This document shows, piece by piece, positions 43,805-52,170 of a stretch of 64,000 nucleotides of DNA. The DNA comes from Rhizobium sp. Q54 (GTDB taxonomy: Bacteria > Pseudomonadota > Alphaproteobacteria > Micropepsales > Micropepsaceae), in the NCBI GenBank assembly GCA_945882615.1, contig CAMCWK010000010.1, positions 1 to 64,000 of the forward strand. The letters are read 5' to 3'. The notes under the pieces are model-generated. The model saw only the letters and a program-made list of their open reading frames with translations, was not told the DNA's origin and did not search any database. A program made the translations under genes and the position numbers. The first letter of the stretch is position 1. Each line of letters starts with the position of its first letter.

Positions 43805-45028
43805 ATGGCTTCGAAGTTCAATATGTCGCTGCTTTGCACCGTCGGCGTTGTGGCGCTGGCTTCGGCCTCATCCGCCTATGCGCAGGAGGGTCCGGTCGAG
43901 CAGGTGACAGTGACCGGTTCGCGCATCATCTCGGACATCACGCTCTCGCCCACGCCGCTGACCGTCGTCACCGCCGAACAGCTGCAGGCCACCACCCCCA
44001 CCAACGTGCCGGACGCGCTGAACAAGCTGCCGGTCTTCATCGGCGGCCGTACCCCGCGCAGCCAGGACAATGGCAGCCGCAATACGTCGGGCAACGTTCT
44101 GGCCCTGCGCAACTTTGGTCCCTCGCGTACCCTGATCCTGCTGGATGGCCATCGCGTCCCCGCCTCCAACCAGGACGGCACCGTGGACATCGATATCCTG
44201 CCGCAGATGCTGATGAGCCGCGTCGACGTGGTCACCGGCGGCGCCTCGGCCGTGTACGGCTCCGACGCCGTGGCCGGCGTGGTCAACTTCGTCCTCGACA
44301 AGACCTTCACCGGTTTCAAATACAATGTGAATGGCGGTATTTCGAAGTATGGCGACGGCGCCCGCTGGCAGAGCGGTTTCGCCTACGGCACGCCGGTTTT
44401 CGGGGACCGCGGTCATTTCCTGCTCTCGGCCAAGTACGAAAATCAGGACATGATCCCGATCGAGGCGCGCCCCTACGGCTATAACAACAATACCTGGGTC
44501 CAGGCCGGCGCTGGCAGCGTGGCCAATCCGTTCCGGATGCATCCCTATGGCCATACGTTCCAGCAGTCGCAGGCCGGCACCATCAATTGCGGCACCGGCT
44601 GCGCTTTCAACAATTATACTTTCGAAAATCCCAACCAGATCCGGCCGATGATCCATGGCACGCCGACCGGCACCGCCAACCTGGAAATCGGCGGTGACGG
44701 CGGTTACCAGACCGGCGGCACGTTCCGCTCTCAGCTGCGCTCCTATGAGGCCTTCACGCGCGCCAGCTATGACGTGACGGACAACATCAACATGTTCATC
44801 CAGGGCAGCTGGGCCGAGTCCAAGAATTTTGCCAGCTGGGCGCCATTTGTCATCAGCTCCGCCGGTGGCCGTCCCAACGGCTTCTTCACCAACAACCCGT
44901 TCCTGTCGCCCGCCGTGCAGGCGCAGCTGGCTTCGGGTGGCCGCACCCTGGCCGCGGCGGCAAGTGTTCCCAATCCCAATGGCGGCGGTACGCCGCCGAC
45001 CTGGCCGGCTTTCTGGCCGATTATCTGA
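43805..45028 (+). pseudogene. TonB-dependent receptor, truncated after the first barrel strands
   Basis: 407 codons. Signal peptide (ASASSAYAQ), then a plug domain with VTVTGSRI, LQATTPTNVPDALNKLPVFI, NFGPSRTLILLDGHRVP, VDVVTGGASAVYGSDAVAGV, and the start of the barrel (INMFIQGSWAESKNFASW, FFTNNPFLSPAVQAQL). Family members run to about 900-1000 residues; here receptor-like sequence stops near codon 397 (position about 44990) and the frame ends in TWPAFWPII. The last bases encode an MFS transporter in another frame, so the gene is broken by a join. The remaining product cannot form a barrel. Confidence 0.85.
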
Positions 45029-45396
45029 ATCAGCGCTGGCTACTTGTCGCCGCCACCCTGTTCATGATCACAGCGCAACTGCTGCTATGGCTGTTCCCGA
45101 CTTATCACGCGCTGCTGATCGGCAGTTGCCTGGCCGGCGCCGCGCTGGGCTTTGCCCTTCCCACCGCGGCGGGTCTGATCGCGGCAGGTTTCGGCGCGGA
45201 ATCCTTTGGCGCGGCGATGGGCTGGACCTATGCCCTGATCCTGGCCTTCGCCATCCTGGCCAGCCGCTTCATCGGCTCCGTATTCGATATGACGCACAGC
45301 TATATTCCCGCCTTCGTGACCTTCCTGGTTCTGACAGCCTGCGTATTCGTCGTCATGCTGCTGTTCTCACCCCAGGATAACAGGCGTACCGCATGA
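44998..45396 (+). pseudogene. C-terminal fragment of an MFS-type transporter
   Basis: In the frame one base off from the receptor, about 132 codons encode DLAGFLADYLNQRWLLVAAT, LGFALPTAAGLIAAGFGAES, and more, spanning three to four membrane helices with the late-helix motifs of an MFS permease, ending SPQDNRRTA. About two thirds of the transporter is missing. The stop overlaps the start of the condensation-domain gene in ATGA, so the lost transporter was probably the upstream member of that operon and may have exported its product. An ATG at 45064 could start a short remnant. Confidence 0.75.
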
Positions 45397-46904
45397 CGTC
45401 CTTGCCATTGCTGATTGCCGATCTGGAAAGCCGGGGCATCATCCTGTCGCTGGTGGATGGTGAGATTCGCTACCGCTCGCCCAAAAATGCCCTGACCCTT
45501 TCCGACCGTGACGGCCTTCGCAGTCGCCGGGAGGAAATCACCCAATGGCTGGCGGCGCGCGAAGCCGCCCGGGCGCTCAAGCGCGCCAAGGGCGCCCAGG
45601 GACCGCTGACCGTATCGGTGGCCCAGGAGATGTGGTGGCGCTTTGCCGGCGGCGCCCAGGAAGGAAAGCCCATTGCGCTCAATATCGGCATGGTGGGCCA
45701 ATTTCGCGCCGCGCCCGAGGCGGTGACCGCCGCCGTCCGTCAGGTGATTGCGCGCTATGATGCGCTGCGCGTGTCGTTCCGGGCGGAAGGCGAGATTCTG
45801 CATCCCGCGCTCAACCCCGCGGAGGCCCTGGTCGTGGAACAGGAAGATTTCCGCAGTCAAGGCGCCGATGCCGCGCGGGAAGCCGCCAGCACCAGCGCCC
45901 GGGAGTTCTGCGCCCGGGTCAATCTGATCGAAGGGACCTGGTTGACGCGTGCCAAGGTGATGGCCTTGCCCGACGGGGAGGCGATGGCCGCCATTTCCGC
46001 CGCCCATATGATCGCCGATGCCGGCACCCGCAATATCATCATCGATGAAATCCGCGACATTCTGGAGTATGGATCGCCGCGTGCCGCGCCGTCGGTGGGT
46101 TTCAATGCCTATTCCCTGGCCGAGCGAGAATTGCTGGCGGGCCCGCAGGGGGCCGCGCTGATCGATTACTGGCGCGGCTGGTATGACGCCCAGCCGGTCA
46201 TGACATCGCCGTCGGACAAAGTTCCCATGCTGTGGGGCAACGGCATCCGCACGGTGCGCAATTTCACCATTCCCGGGCCCGTGCTGGCCCGGGTGCGCGC
46301 CCAGGCCGAAGCGCTGAAGGTGACGCCTTTTCTGGTCTGCCTGACGATCTTCTCTTTGGCTATGGCGCGCTGGTCCGGGATGGAACGCTTTCCCGTCCGG
46401 GTGCTGGGCGACAAGCGCACCGCGCTGAATCTCGCCAATACGGTGGGCCTGATGTTCTGCGCCGATGCGGTCGAAATCCACGCGCCGGCCGCACAGGAAT
46501 TTGAAGAAACGCTGCATGGTATCATGGCGTCCTATGATGCTTCCCTGGCCTCGCGCATCCCGGCCCTGCATTTCTGGGCGCCGTATTGCGTGCGACCCGG
46601 CATAGAAGTGCGCGATTTCCCCAACAGGATTCCGGCGGTGTTCAACTACTATTCCGTCGGCACGGCGCGCGAGAAGGCGCAGAAGAAGAAGGCGCCGGAT
46701 AAAGCCTCCGTCTGGCCCCCCCAGATCGTCAAGCTGGATCAGGTCTGGCCGCGCCGCAGTTCGCCGATCTTCCTGCACCTGATCGACAATGGCGATCAAC
46801 TGGATGCGTCGCTGCATTTCTACCAGAATGTCGTCAGCGAACAGGATCAGGAATCCTTTGTCGCCTGCCTGTTCCAGGCGTTCGGCGAAACGGTCGGCGT
46901 TTGA
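45393..46904 (+). CDS. Condensation-domain protein with TubC docking domain
   Basis: 503 residues. Residues 1-55 match the TubC N-terminal docking domain of hybrid NRPS/PKS enzymes (LLIADLESRGIILSLVDGEI, then SPKNALTLSDRD). Residues about 70-500 are a condensation domain: PLTVSVAQEMWW is core C1, RYDALRVSFR core C2, and the active-site HHxxxDG reads AHMIADA, with His205 and Asp209 kept and the first His replaced by Ala204. No adenylation, thiolation or thioesterase domain is attached. It could join a carrier-bound acyl or aminoacyl group to an amine or alcohol. It is coupled by overlap to the phosphopantetheinyl transferase gene. Confidence 0.88.
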   Translation: MTSLPLLIADLESRGIILSLVDGEIRYRSPKNALTLSDRDGLRSRREEITQWLAAREAARALKRAKGAQGPLTVSVAQEMWWRFAGGAQEGKPIALNIGMVGQFRAAPEAVTAAVRQVIARYDALRVSFRAEGEILHPALNPAEALVVEQEDFRSQGADAAREAASTSAREFCARVNLIEGTWLTRAKVMALPDGEAMAAISAAHMIADAGTRNIIIDEIRDILEYGSPRAAPSVGFNAYSLAERELLAGPQGAALIDYWRGWYDAQPVMTSPSDKVPMLWGNGIRTVRNFTIPGPVLARVRAQAEALKVTPFLVCLTIFSLAMARWSGMERFPVRVLGDKRTALNLANTVGLMFCADAVEIHAPAAQEFEETLHGIMASYDASLASRIPALHFWAPYCVRPGIEVRDFPNRIPAVFNYYSVGTAREKAQKKKAPDKASVWPPQIVKLDQVWPRRSSPIFLHLIDNGDQLDASLHFYQNVVSEQDQESFVACLFQAFGETVGV

Positions 46905-47545
46905 GGATCGAACCGCAAAGTCTGGTGTCGCGCCTTCTGGCGCCCGGCATGGCGGGCAGCGAGATCGATGATGCCGGCCAGCCGGTGGCGATTGAGGCCG
47001 CAGAAGCGATCCTGGTGGCGAAAGCTGCCGAAAAGCGCCGACGCGATTTCACCCTGGGGCGTTTCTGCGCCCATGCGGCACTGGCCCAGCTCGGCGGCGA
47101 TTCCTATCCGATCGGGCAAAGCGGGGATGGCGCGCCGCACTGGCCGGCGCAGTTTTGTGGCAGCATCACCCACACTGCGGGCTATGCCGCGGCGCTGGCG
47201 GCGCGGCGCGACGCTTTTCTCAGCCTGGGGCTGGATGCCGAACGGCTGGGCGGGGTCACGGTCAAACTGTGGCCCAGGCTGTTCGATGCCGGGGAATGCG
47301 CCATGCTAACAGCGCTGACACCGGACCAACAGATGCGTGCCGCCACCATCCTGTTCAGCGCCAAGGAAGCCAGCTTCAAGGCCTGGAGCCCGCTGGGCGC
47401 CAAGGCGCTTTCCTTCCGGGACATTCACATTGAGCTGAATGAAGAAGACGGCTTTGACGCCATCTCTGCGGTGGGTATGTTGCAGGGCCGGTTCGCGGTT
47501 CGCGGCGATCTGGTGCTCACAGCGGCCTTCATACCGGCGCGCTAG
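46901..47545 (+). CDS. 4'-phosphopantetheinyl transferase (EntD/Sfp type)
   Basis: 214 residues from a TTG at 46901 that overlaps the upstream stop as TTGA, indicating translational coupling. Characteristic motifs: RRRDFTLGRFCAHAAL, a GSITHTAGYAAALAA segment, LGLDAERLG (Mg-binding acidic pair) and FSAKEASFKAWSPLG. It transfers phosphopantetheine from CoA to a carrier protein Ser. The carrier encoded convergently next to it (Ser36 in GGHSLLG) is the obvious partner. The stop overlaps the carrier gene's stop by 4 bases. Placement beside a condensation domain and a carrier supports a dedicated secondary-metabolite role. Confidence 0.88.
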   Translation: MRIEPQSLVSRLLAPGMAGSEIDDAGQPVAIEAAEAILVAKAAEKRRRDFTLGRFCAHAALAQLGGDSYPIGQSGDGAPHWPAQFCGSITHTAGYAAALAARRDAFLSLGLDAERLGGVTVKLWPRLFDAGECAMLTALTPDQQMRAATILFSAKEASFKAWSPLGAKALSFRDIHIELNEEDGFDAISAVGMLQGRFAVRGDLVLTAAFIPAR

Positions 47546-47805
47546 ATCTTGCCCCATTCCTCGCTGGGCGCGGTCAGCGAGTCCACATGTCCGGCAAAGG
47601 CCGACAAAGTGGGAAATTCGAACAGGTCCGACAGTTTCAACTCGTCGCCCAGGTCCATCTTCTCCTGGATTGCGGCGATCAGCTTGACGCCCAGAAGCGA
47701 ATGCCCGCCCAGCGCGAAGAAATTGTCATCGGGCCCCACCTGCTTGACGCCCAGGACCTGCGCCCAGATCGCGGCCAGCTGCTTTTGTGTATCTTCGCCC
47801 GTCAT
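47542..47805 (-). CDS. Stand-alone peptidyl/acyl carrier protein
   Basis: 87 residues, with AGGAGAG upstream of the ATG. A phosphopantetheine-binding domain: QLAAIWAQVLGVKQVGPDDN, FFALGGHSLLGVKLIAAIQE with Ser36 as the attachment site, and LSDLFEFPTLSAFAGHV. The GGHSLL form is that of NRPS thiolation domains rather than the DSL form of fatty-acid ACP. It is convergent with the phosphopantetheinyl transferase (4-base overlap of the ends), so it is not in the same transcript as the condensation gene. No adenylation enzyme is encoded nearby. Confidence 0.88.
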   Translation of the reverse strand: MTGEDTQKQLAAIWAQVLGVKQVGPDDNFFALGGHSLLGVKLIAAIQEKMDLGDELKLSDLFEFPTLSAFAGHVDSLTAPSEEWGKI

Positions 47806-47853
47806 TGTCTCTCCTGTTTTGCATCAGCTTATCGCATCGGCGGGGCAGAACGA

Positions 47854-47880
47854 AAAGGCGGGCCGCGTGGGCCCGCCTTT
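47854..47880 (-). terminator. Intrinsic terminator of the RidA gene
   Basis: A perfect 11-bp stem (47854-47864 with 47870-47880) with a 5-nt loop. Read on the minus strand it is followed by a T-rich TTTTCGTT. It lies 19 bases after the end of the minus-strand RidA gene at 47899 and separates it from the carrier-protein gene. Confidence 0.75.
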
Positions 47881-47898
47881 CGCGTTTTCGAAAGGAAC

Positions 47899-48390
47899 TT
47901 ACGGCTTCTTGGCCGCGGTGAATTCGATTTCGATCAGTGTGCCCGGCACGACCAGCGAATGGATATGGACGGTGGCGCGGGCCGGCTTGTTGGGCTGGGC
48001 GGCGGTGCCGAATTCGGTCGCCCAGACCTTGTTCATTTCCGCAGGACTCGCCTTGGGGTCGAGGAAGACATGGGCGGCAACCACATCGCCATAGCCGATC
48101 CCCAACTTGTCCATCACCGCCTTCAGGTTGTTCAGGGTGGAGCGGGTCTGCTGCGCGGTATCGCCATATTCGGCCGGCTGGCCACCCGCGGCAGGCTTGA
48201 TCGGCGAGGGCAGGGCACCCGAAAGATAGTAGGTCGTATATCCGGGCGGCACGACGGTGGCGTCGGCGATGGCCGGCATCGGGCTGGAGCGGTTGAGGCG
48301 CTGAATTTCCTGCGCCGAGACGGCGGTGGCGGCGCACAGAACGGCGCCCGCGAGCGATCCCAGCAGGGCGGACTTGCACAAGGTCTTCAT
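47899..48390 (-). CDS. Exported RidA/YjgF-family protein
   Basis: 163 residues, with AGAGGAAA upstream. Signal peptide SALLGSLAGAVLCAATAVSAQ. The RidA fold follows: TVVPPGYTTYYLSGALPSPI, QTRSTLNNLKAVMDKLG, VVAAHVFLDPKAS, and PARATVHIHSLVVPGTLIEI with the conserved Arg and the Glu of the deaminase site. RidA normally removes reactive enamines/imines in the cytosol. A Sec signal with an intact active-site Arg suggests an imine or similar substrate in the periplasm. It has its own terminator and is divergent from the M28 peptidase gene. Confidence 0.88.
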   Translation of the reverse strand: MKTLCKSALLGSLAGAVLCAATAVSAQEIQRLNRSSPMPAIADATVVPPGYTTYYLSGALPSPIKPAAGGQPAEYGDTAQQTRSTLNNLKAVMDKLGIGYGDVVAAHVFLDPKASPAEMNKVWATEFGTAAQPNKPARATVHIHSLVVPGTLIEIEFTAAKKP

Positions 48391-48524
48391 GTTTTTCCTC
48401 TTGATCGGGTGAAGGCCGGCACGGGATGTGCCCCCGCACCCATGCTATCAGCGCCCCAATACGAGTCTATCCAGGGCGCTGGCGTCGTGGCACGATTCGC
48501 CCTGACAATATCGCCAGGACACTT

Positions 48525-50120
48525 ATGTTGCGCCGCTCTTTGCTGCTTTCCGCCTTTTTGTCCCTTTGCCTTCCAGCCTGGGCCGCCGATCCTGCGGCGC
48601 AATGGTGGGCCGATGTCAGCGCCTTGGCGCATGACGACATGAAAGGCCGCCTGACCGGAACGGCCGATTACCTGCGCGCCGCCGATTACGTTATCGGCCG
48701 GCTCAAGGCCGAAGGCATCAAGTCTGCAGGCACGGATGGCTATCTGCAACAGGTATCGCTGGAGCAGCAGGTGGTGGACCAGGCTGCCAGCCGCGCCGAT
48801 CTGGTTGCCGCCAATGGCGCGGTCACGCCGCTGAAGGTCGGAGACGATATCCTGTTTTCGGCAGGCGGCGGACCACGCCCGGCCACGATCGATGCGTCGC
48901 TGGTATTCATTGGCTATGGCCTGCACCTGCCCGGGCAAGGCCATGACGATTTCGCCGGCCAGGACCTCAAGGGCAAGATCGTGGTGGTGCTGAGCGGCGG
49001 GCCCGCCGATATCTCCGGCGCCATCAAGTCCAATGCCCGTTTCGAGCGCAGCGAGGCCCTGTCCAAGCTGGGCGCGCTGGGGGTCATCAGCCTGACCACG
49101 CCCAAGCAGGTGGAAATCCTGTGGGAGCGCCAGAAGCTGCTGGTCCGCCAGCCCGGCATGTATCTGGCGGACGGGACCTTGCGCGACATCAAGGGGCCCT
49201 TCTTTGGCGCCACCGTCGATCCGGCCCAGGCCGAGCGGCTGTTCAAGGGCAGCGGTCACAGCTTTGTCGCCCTCGCTGCTTTGGCCGATGCCTCCAAGCC
49301 CTTGCCGCGCTTTGCGTTGCCTTTGCGTTTCAAGGCCAGCATCGCGGCGACGCGCAGCCAACTGTCCTCGCCCAATATCGTCGGCGTGCTGGAAGGCAGT
49401 GATCCCAAGCTGAGGTCGCAATACATCACCTTGTCGGCGCATCTGGATCATCTGGGCGTTGGCGCCGCGATCAAGGGCGATACGATCTACAATGGCGCGA
49501 TGGACAATGCGACCGGCGTTGCCTCGGTGTTGGATATCGCCCGCCGGCTGAAAAGCGGTGCGCCGCTCAAGCGCTCGGTCCTGTTCCTGTTCTTCACCGC
49601 CGAGGAAAAGGGCCTCTTGGGCTCCAGCTATTTCGCCCGCCGTCCCACTGTGCCCAAGGGCAGCATCGTGGCGAACATGAATCTGGACATGGCGCTGCCG
49701 CTATGGCCGCTGAAGAGTGTTTTTTCGCCCGGCCAGGAAGAAAGCACCTTGGGCGAGGACATGCGCGCCGCCGCCGCCGCCATGGGCGTCGCGGTGATGA
49801 CCGATCCCATGCCAGACCGCAATTCCTTCACCCGCGCCGACCAGTACAGCTTTGTGCGCGAAGGCATCCCGGCGCTGTTCTTCAAGTTCGGCTTCGCGCG
49901 CGATACGCCGGAAGCGAAAGTCGAGCGCGACTGGCGCGCCAACCAGTATCATTCGCCGTCCGATGACCTGGACCAGCCGATCCTGAAGGACGAGGCGGTG
50001 AAGCTGAACGCCCTGGCGGCGGCGATCATCCGGCGCGTGGGCGATGCGCAAGGCAGGCCGCAATGGGTTGCGGGGAGCATTTTCGCCAAGGACTTGCCCG
50101 CCACCGGAAAAGCCAAATGA
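48525..50120 (+). CDS. Exported M28-family zinc aminopeptidase
   Basis: 531 residues from the ATG at 48525 (AGGA five bases upstream). Signal peptide SLLLSAFLSLCLPAWAA. Residues about 100-270 hold a PA-like insert (FIGYGLHLPGQGHDDFAGQD, LKGKIVVVLSGGP). The M28 catalytic domain has all usual ligands: LSAHLDHLG, NGAMDNATG, FTAEEKGLLGS, ANMNLDMALP and YHSPSDDLDQ. It releases amino acids or dipeptides outside the cytoplasm, possibly feeding the amino acid permeases elsewhere in the window. ATGA overlap couples it to the ThuA-like gene. Confidence 0.9.
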   Translation: MLRRSLLLSAFLSLCLPAWAADPAAQWWADVSALAHDDMKGRLTGTADYLRAADYVIGRLKAEGIKSAGTDGYLQQVSLEQQVVDQAASRADLVAANGAVTPLKVGDDILFSAGGGPRPATIDASLVFIGYGLHLPGQGHDDFAGQDLKGKIVVVLSGGPADISGAIKSNARFERSEALSKLGALGVISLTTPKQVEILWERQKLLVRQPGMYLADGTLRDIKGPFFGATVDPAQAERLFKGSGHSFVALAALADASKPLPRFALPLRFKASIAATRSQLSSPNIVGVLEGSDPKLRSQYITLSAHLDHLGVGAAIKGDTIYNGAMDNATGVASVLDIARRLKSGAPLKRSVLFLFFTAEEKGLLGSSYFARRPTVPKGSIVANMNLDMALPLWPLKSVFSPGQEESTLGEDMRAAAAAMGVAVMTDPMPDRNSFTRADQYSFVREGIPALFFKFGFARDTPEAKVERDWRANQYHSPSDDLDQPILKDEAVKLNALAAAIIRRVGDAQGRPQWVAGSIFAKDLPATGKAK

Positions 50121-51058
50121 AGAGTGTCTGGACGGCGCTGCTGATTGTGATGATGGGATGCGGCTTTGCGATGGCCGCGCCGGTCAAGGTCATGATCCTG
50201 GATGGCCAGAGCGGGGGTGCCTATCACGACTGGAAACTCACCACCCAGATCATGAAGCGCCAGCTGGAAGAAGCCGGACTGTTCGAGGTTACGGTGGTGA
50301 CCGCACCACCGGCTGACGGCGATTTCAGCAATTTCCGGCCCGACTTCGCCAAGTACCAGGTGGTGGTGTCGAACTATGACGCGCCCGACTGGCCGGTATC
50401 GCTGAAAAACGAGTTTGAAAATTATATGCGCAGCGGCGGCGGACTGGTGGTGGTGCACGGCGCCGACAATGCTTTTCCGGACTGGCCGGCCTTCAACGAG
50501 ATGATCGGTGTCGGCGGCTGGCGCGGCCGTGACGCGCCCGCTGGCCCCAAATGGTATTACCGCAATGGCAAGCTGGACTCCGATCCCGGCCCCGGTCCTG
50601 CCGGCATGCACGGCCAGCGCACGCCGTTCCGGGTGACGGCGCGCGCGCCCGCACATCCCATCCTGCGCGGACTGCCGCCCGCATGGATGCATCATACCGA
50701 CGAGCTTTACACCCGCCTGCGGGGCCCGGGAAAAAACATGACGGTGCTGGCCACGGCCTATGCCGATCCGGCCAATCGCGGCACCGGCTTCGACGAACCC
50801 ATGCTGATGGCACTCAATTTCGGCAAGGGACGCATCTTCCACACCACCTTGGGGCATGACGCGACCGCTCTGTCCTGCGTCGGATTCATCACCACCTTCC
50901 AGCGCGGCGCCGAATGGGCGGCGACGGGGCGCGTCACCCAGAAGGTCCCCAAGAACTTCCCCACCGCAGATAGTGTCAGCTACCGCGCCGACCTGGCGGC
51001 GATGGCCCCCCAAACGGCCAGCGGCGTGCAGCCCACGTCGCGCATCCCCGCCAAGTGA
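50117..51058 (+). CDS. Exported ThuA-like domain protein
   Basis: 313 residues; the start overlaps the previous stop as ATGA. Signal peptide LLIVMMGCGFAMAA. The ThuA/glutamine-amidotransferase-like fold is seen in VKVMILDGQSGGAYHDWKLT, FAKYQVVVSNYDAPDW, GGGLVVVHGADNAFPDWPAF, HPILRGLPPAWMHHTDELY and GRIFHTTLGHD. ThuA proteins are linked to trehalose and other sugar utilisation in rhizobia. The exported form here is common in Planctomycetes-like sets. The role is unknown, perhaps sugar binding or hydrolysis. Confidence 0.85.
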   Translation: MKSVWTALLIVMMGCGFAMAAPVKVMILDGQSGGAYHDWKLTTQIMKRQLEEAGLFEVTVVTAPPADGDFSNFRPDFAKYQVVVSNYDAPDWPVSLKNEFENYMRSGGGLVVVHGADNAFPDWPAFNEMIGVGGWRGRDAPAGPKWYYRNGKLDSDPGPGPAGMHGQRTPFRVTARAPAHPILRGLPPAWMHHTDELYTRLRGPGKNMTVLATAYADPANRGTGFDEPMLMALNFGKGRIFHTTLGHDATALSCVGFITTFQRGAEWAATGRVTQKVPKNFPTADSVSYRADLAAMAPQTASGVQPTSRIPAK

Positions 51059-51087
51059 GGTAGCATCGGCGCAAAAGGGGAGGGCGC

Positions 51088-52170
51088 ATGAGGTACGTTG
51101 CCATTCTGGCTTTGCTGGCGCTGGCTGCGCCCGTGGCGGCGCAACCCGAACGTCCTGCTGCCACCGGCACCGGCGATTGCGCGCCGTCGATGGGTCTCAA
51201 TTTCGTCTGTGGCCTCAACCAGCCGGAAGACCTGCTGCAGATCGGGACCAGCAAATGGCTGGTTGCCAGCGGCATGGGCAAGGGCGGCGGCATCAGCCTG
51301 ATCGACACCGAGGCCAAGACCGCGCGCCGGCTTTACACCGGCCAATCCCGGCCCGACCGCAAACTTTATCCGGCCTGCGCGGCCCCCGATGTGGCGGTGC
51401 TGGATACCCATGGCTTGGCCTTGCGGGCGCGGCCCATCACCGGCCTCTACAATCTATACGCGGTCACCCACGGCCCGTTCGAGAGCATTCAGGTCTTTGC
51501 CCTGGATGCGCGTGGGGCCACACCGTCTCTCACCTGGACCGGCTGCATGAAGCTGCCAGCCGACTACCGCACCAACAGCGTCACCGCCACCAGCGACGGC
51601 ACCATTCTGGCCAATGTCCAGATGAAGGGTGGGACCACCAATGTGGATTTCATCAATGGCCACATCACCGGCGGGGTCTATGAATGGAAAACCACGGACA
51701 AGATGTGGCGCCTGTTGCCGGGCACGGAACTCGCCGGCAACAACGGCATCGAGCTGTCCAAGGACGAACGCGAATTCTATATCGCGGTGTCCGGCACCCA
51801 GACGGTGGCGGTTTATTCGCGCGCCGACACCTCAAAGCCGCTGCGCCAGGTGCGCACGCCCTGGTTCAATCTCGACAATATCCATTGGAGCGGCAACCGG
51901 CTGATCGCGGCGGGAATGATGTTCGATGAGCCAGCCTGCGGCGGTACCCGCAAGCAGATACTGGACAACAAGGGCAACCTGAATTGCCATCGCGGCTGGG
52001 TCGCCGCCGAACTCGATTCCGTCAGCTTGCAATGGACCATACTGGCCTATGGCGAACCCAATCCGGCGTTCGGCGGCATCGCCACCGCGCTGGTGATGGG
52101 CAAAACGCTATGGATGGGTTCGTACCAGATGGACCGCGTCGCTTACCGGGGCCTGCCGGGCGTCAACTGA
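51088..52170 (+). CDS. Exported SMP-30/arylesterase-like beta-propeller protein
   Basis: 360 residues, GGGGAGG before the ATG, signal peptide ILALLALAAPVAAQ. A six-bladed propeller is suggested by LNQPEDLLQIGTSKWLVASG, SVTATSDGTILANVQMKG, NNGIELSKDEREFYIAVSGT and WFNLDNIHWSGNRLIAAGMM. Cys pairs (CAPSM, CGLN, CAAP, CGGT, NCHRG) suggest disulfides, fitting a periplasmic location. The family includes gluconolactonase and paraoxonase-like lactonases, so lactone hydrolysis is possible. It follows ThuA by 29 bases. Its end overlaps the convergent PdxA-like gene by 8 bases. Confidence 0.75.
   Translation: MRYVAILALLALAAPVAAQPERPAATGTGDCAPSMGLNFVCGLNQPEDLLQIGTSKWLVASGMGKGGGISLIDTEAKTARRLYTGQSRPDRKLYPACAAPDVAVLDTHGLALRARPITGLYNLYAVTHGPFESIQVFALDARGATPSLTWTGCMKLPADYRTNSVTATSDGTILANVQMKGGTTNVDFINGHITGGVYEWKTTDKMWRLLPGTELAGNNGIELSKDEREFYIAVSGTQTVAVYSRADTSKPLRQVRTPWFNLDNIHWSGNRLIAAGMMFDEPACGGTRKQILDNKGNLNCHRGWVAAELDSVSLQWTILAYGEPNPAFGGIATALVMGKTLWMGSYQMDRVAYRGLPGVN

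Noticed and set aside
44980-45010. Insertion-sequence-mediated break at the receptor/transporter join
   Set aside because: No transposase, terminal repeats or target duplication are visible; deletion or misassembly is simpler.
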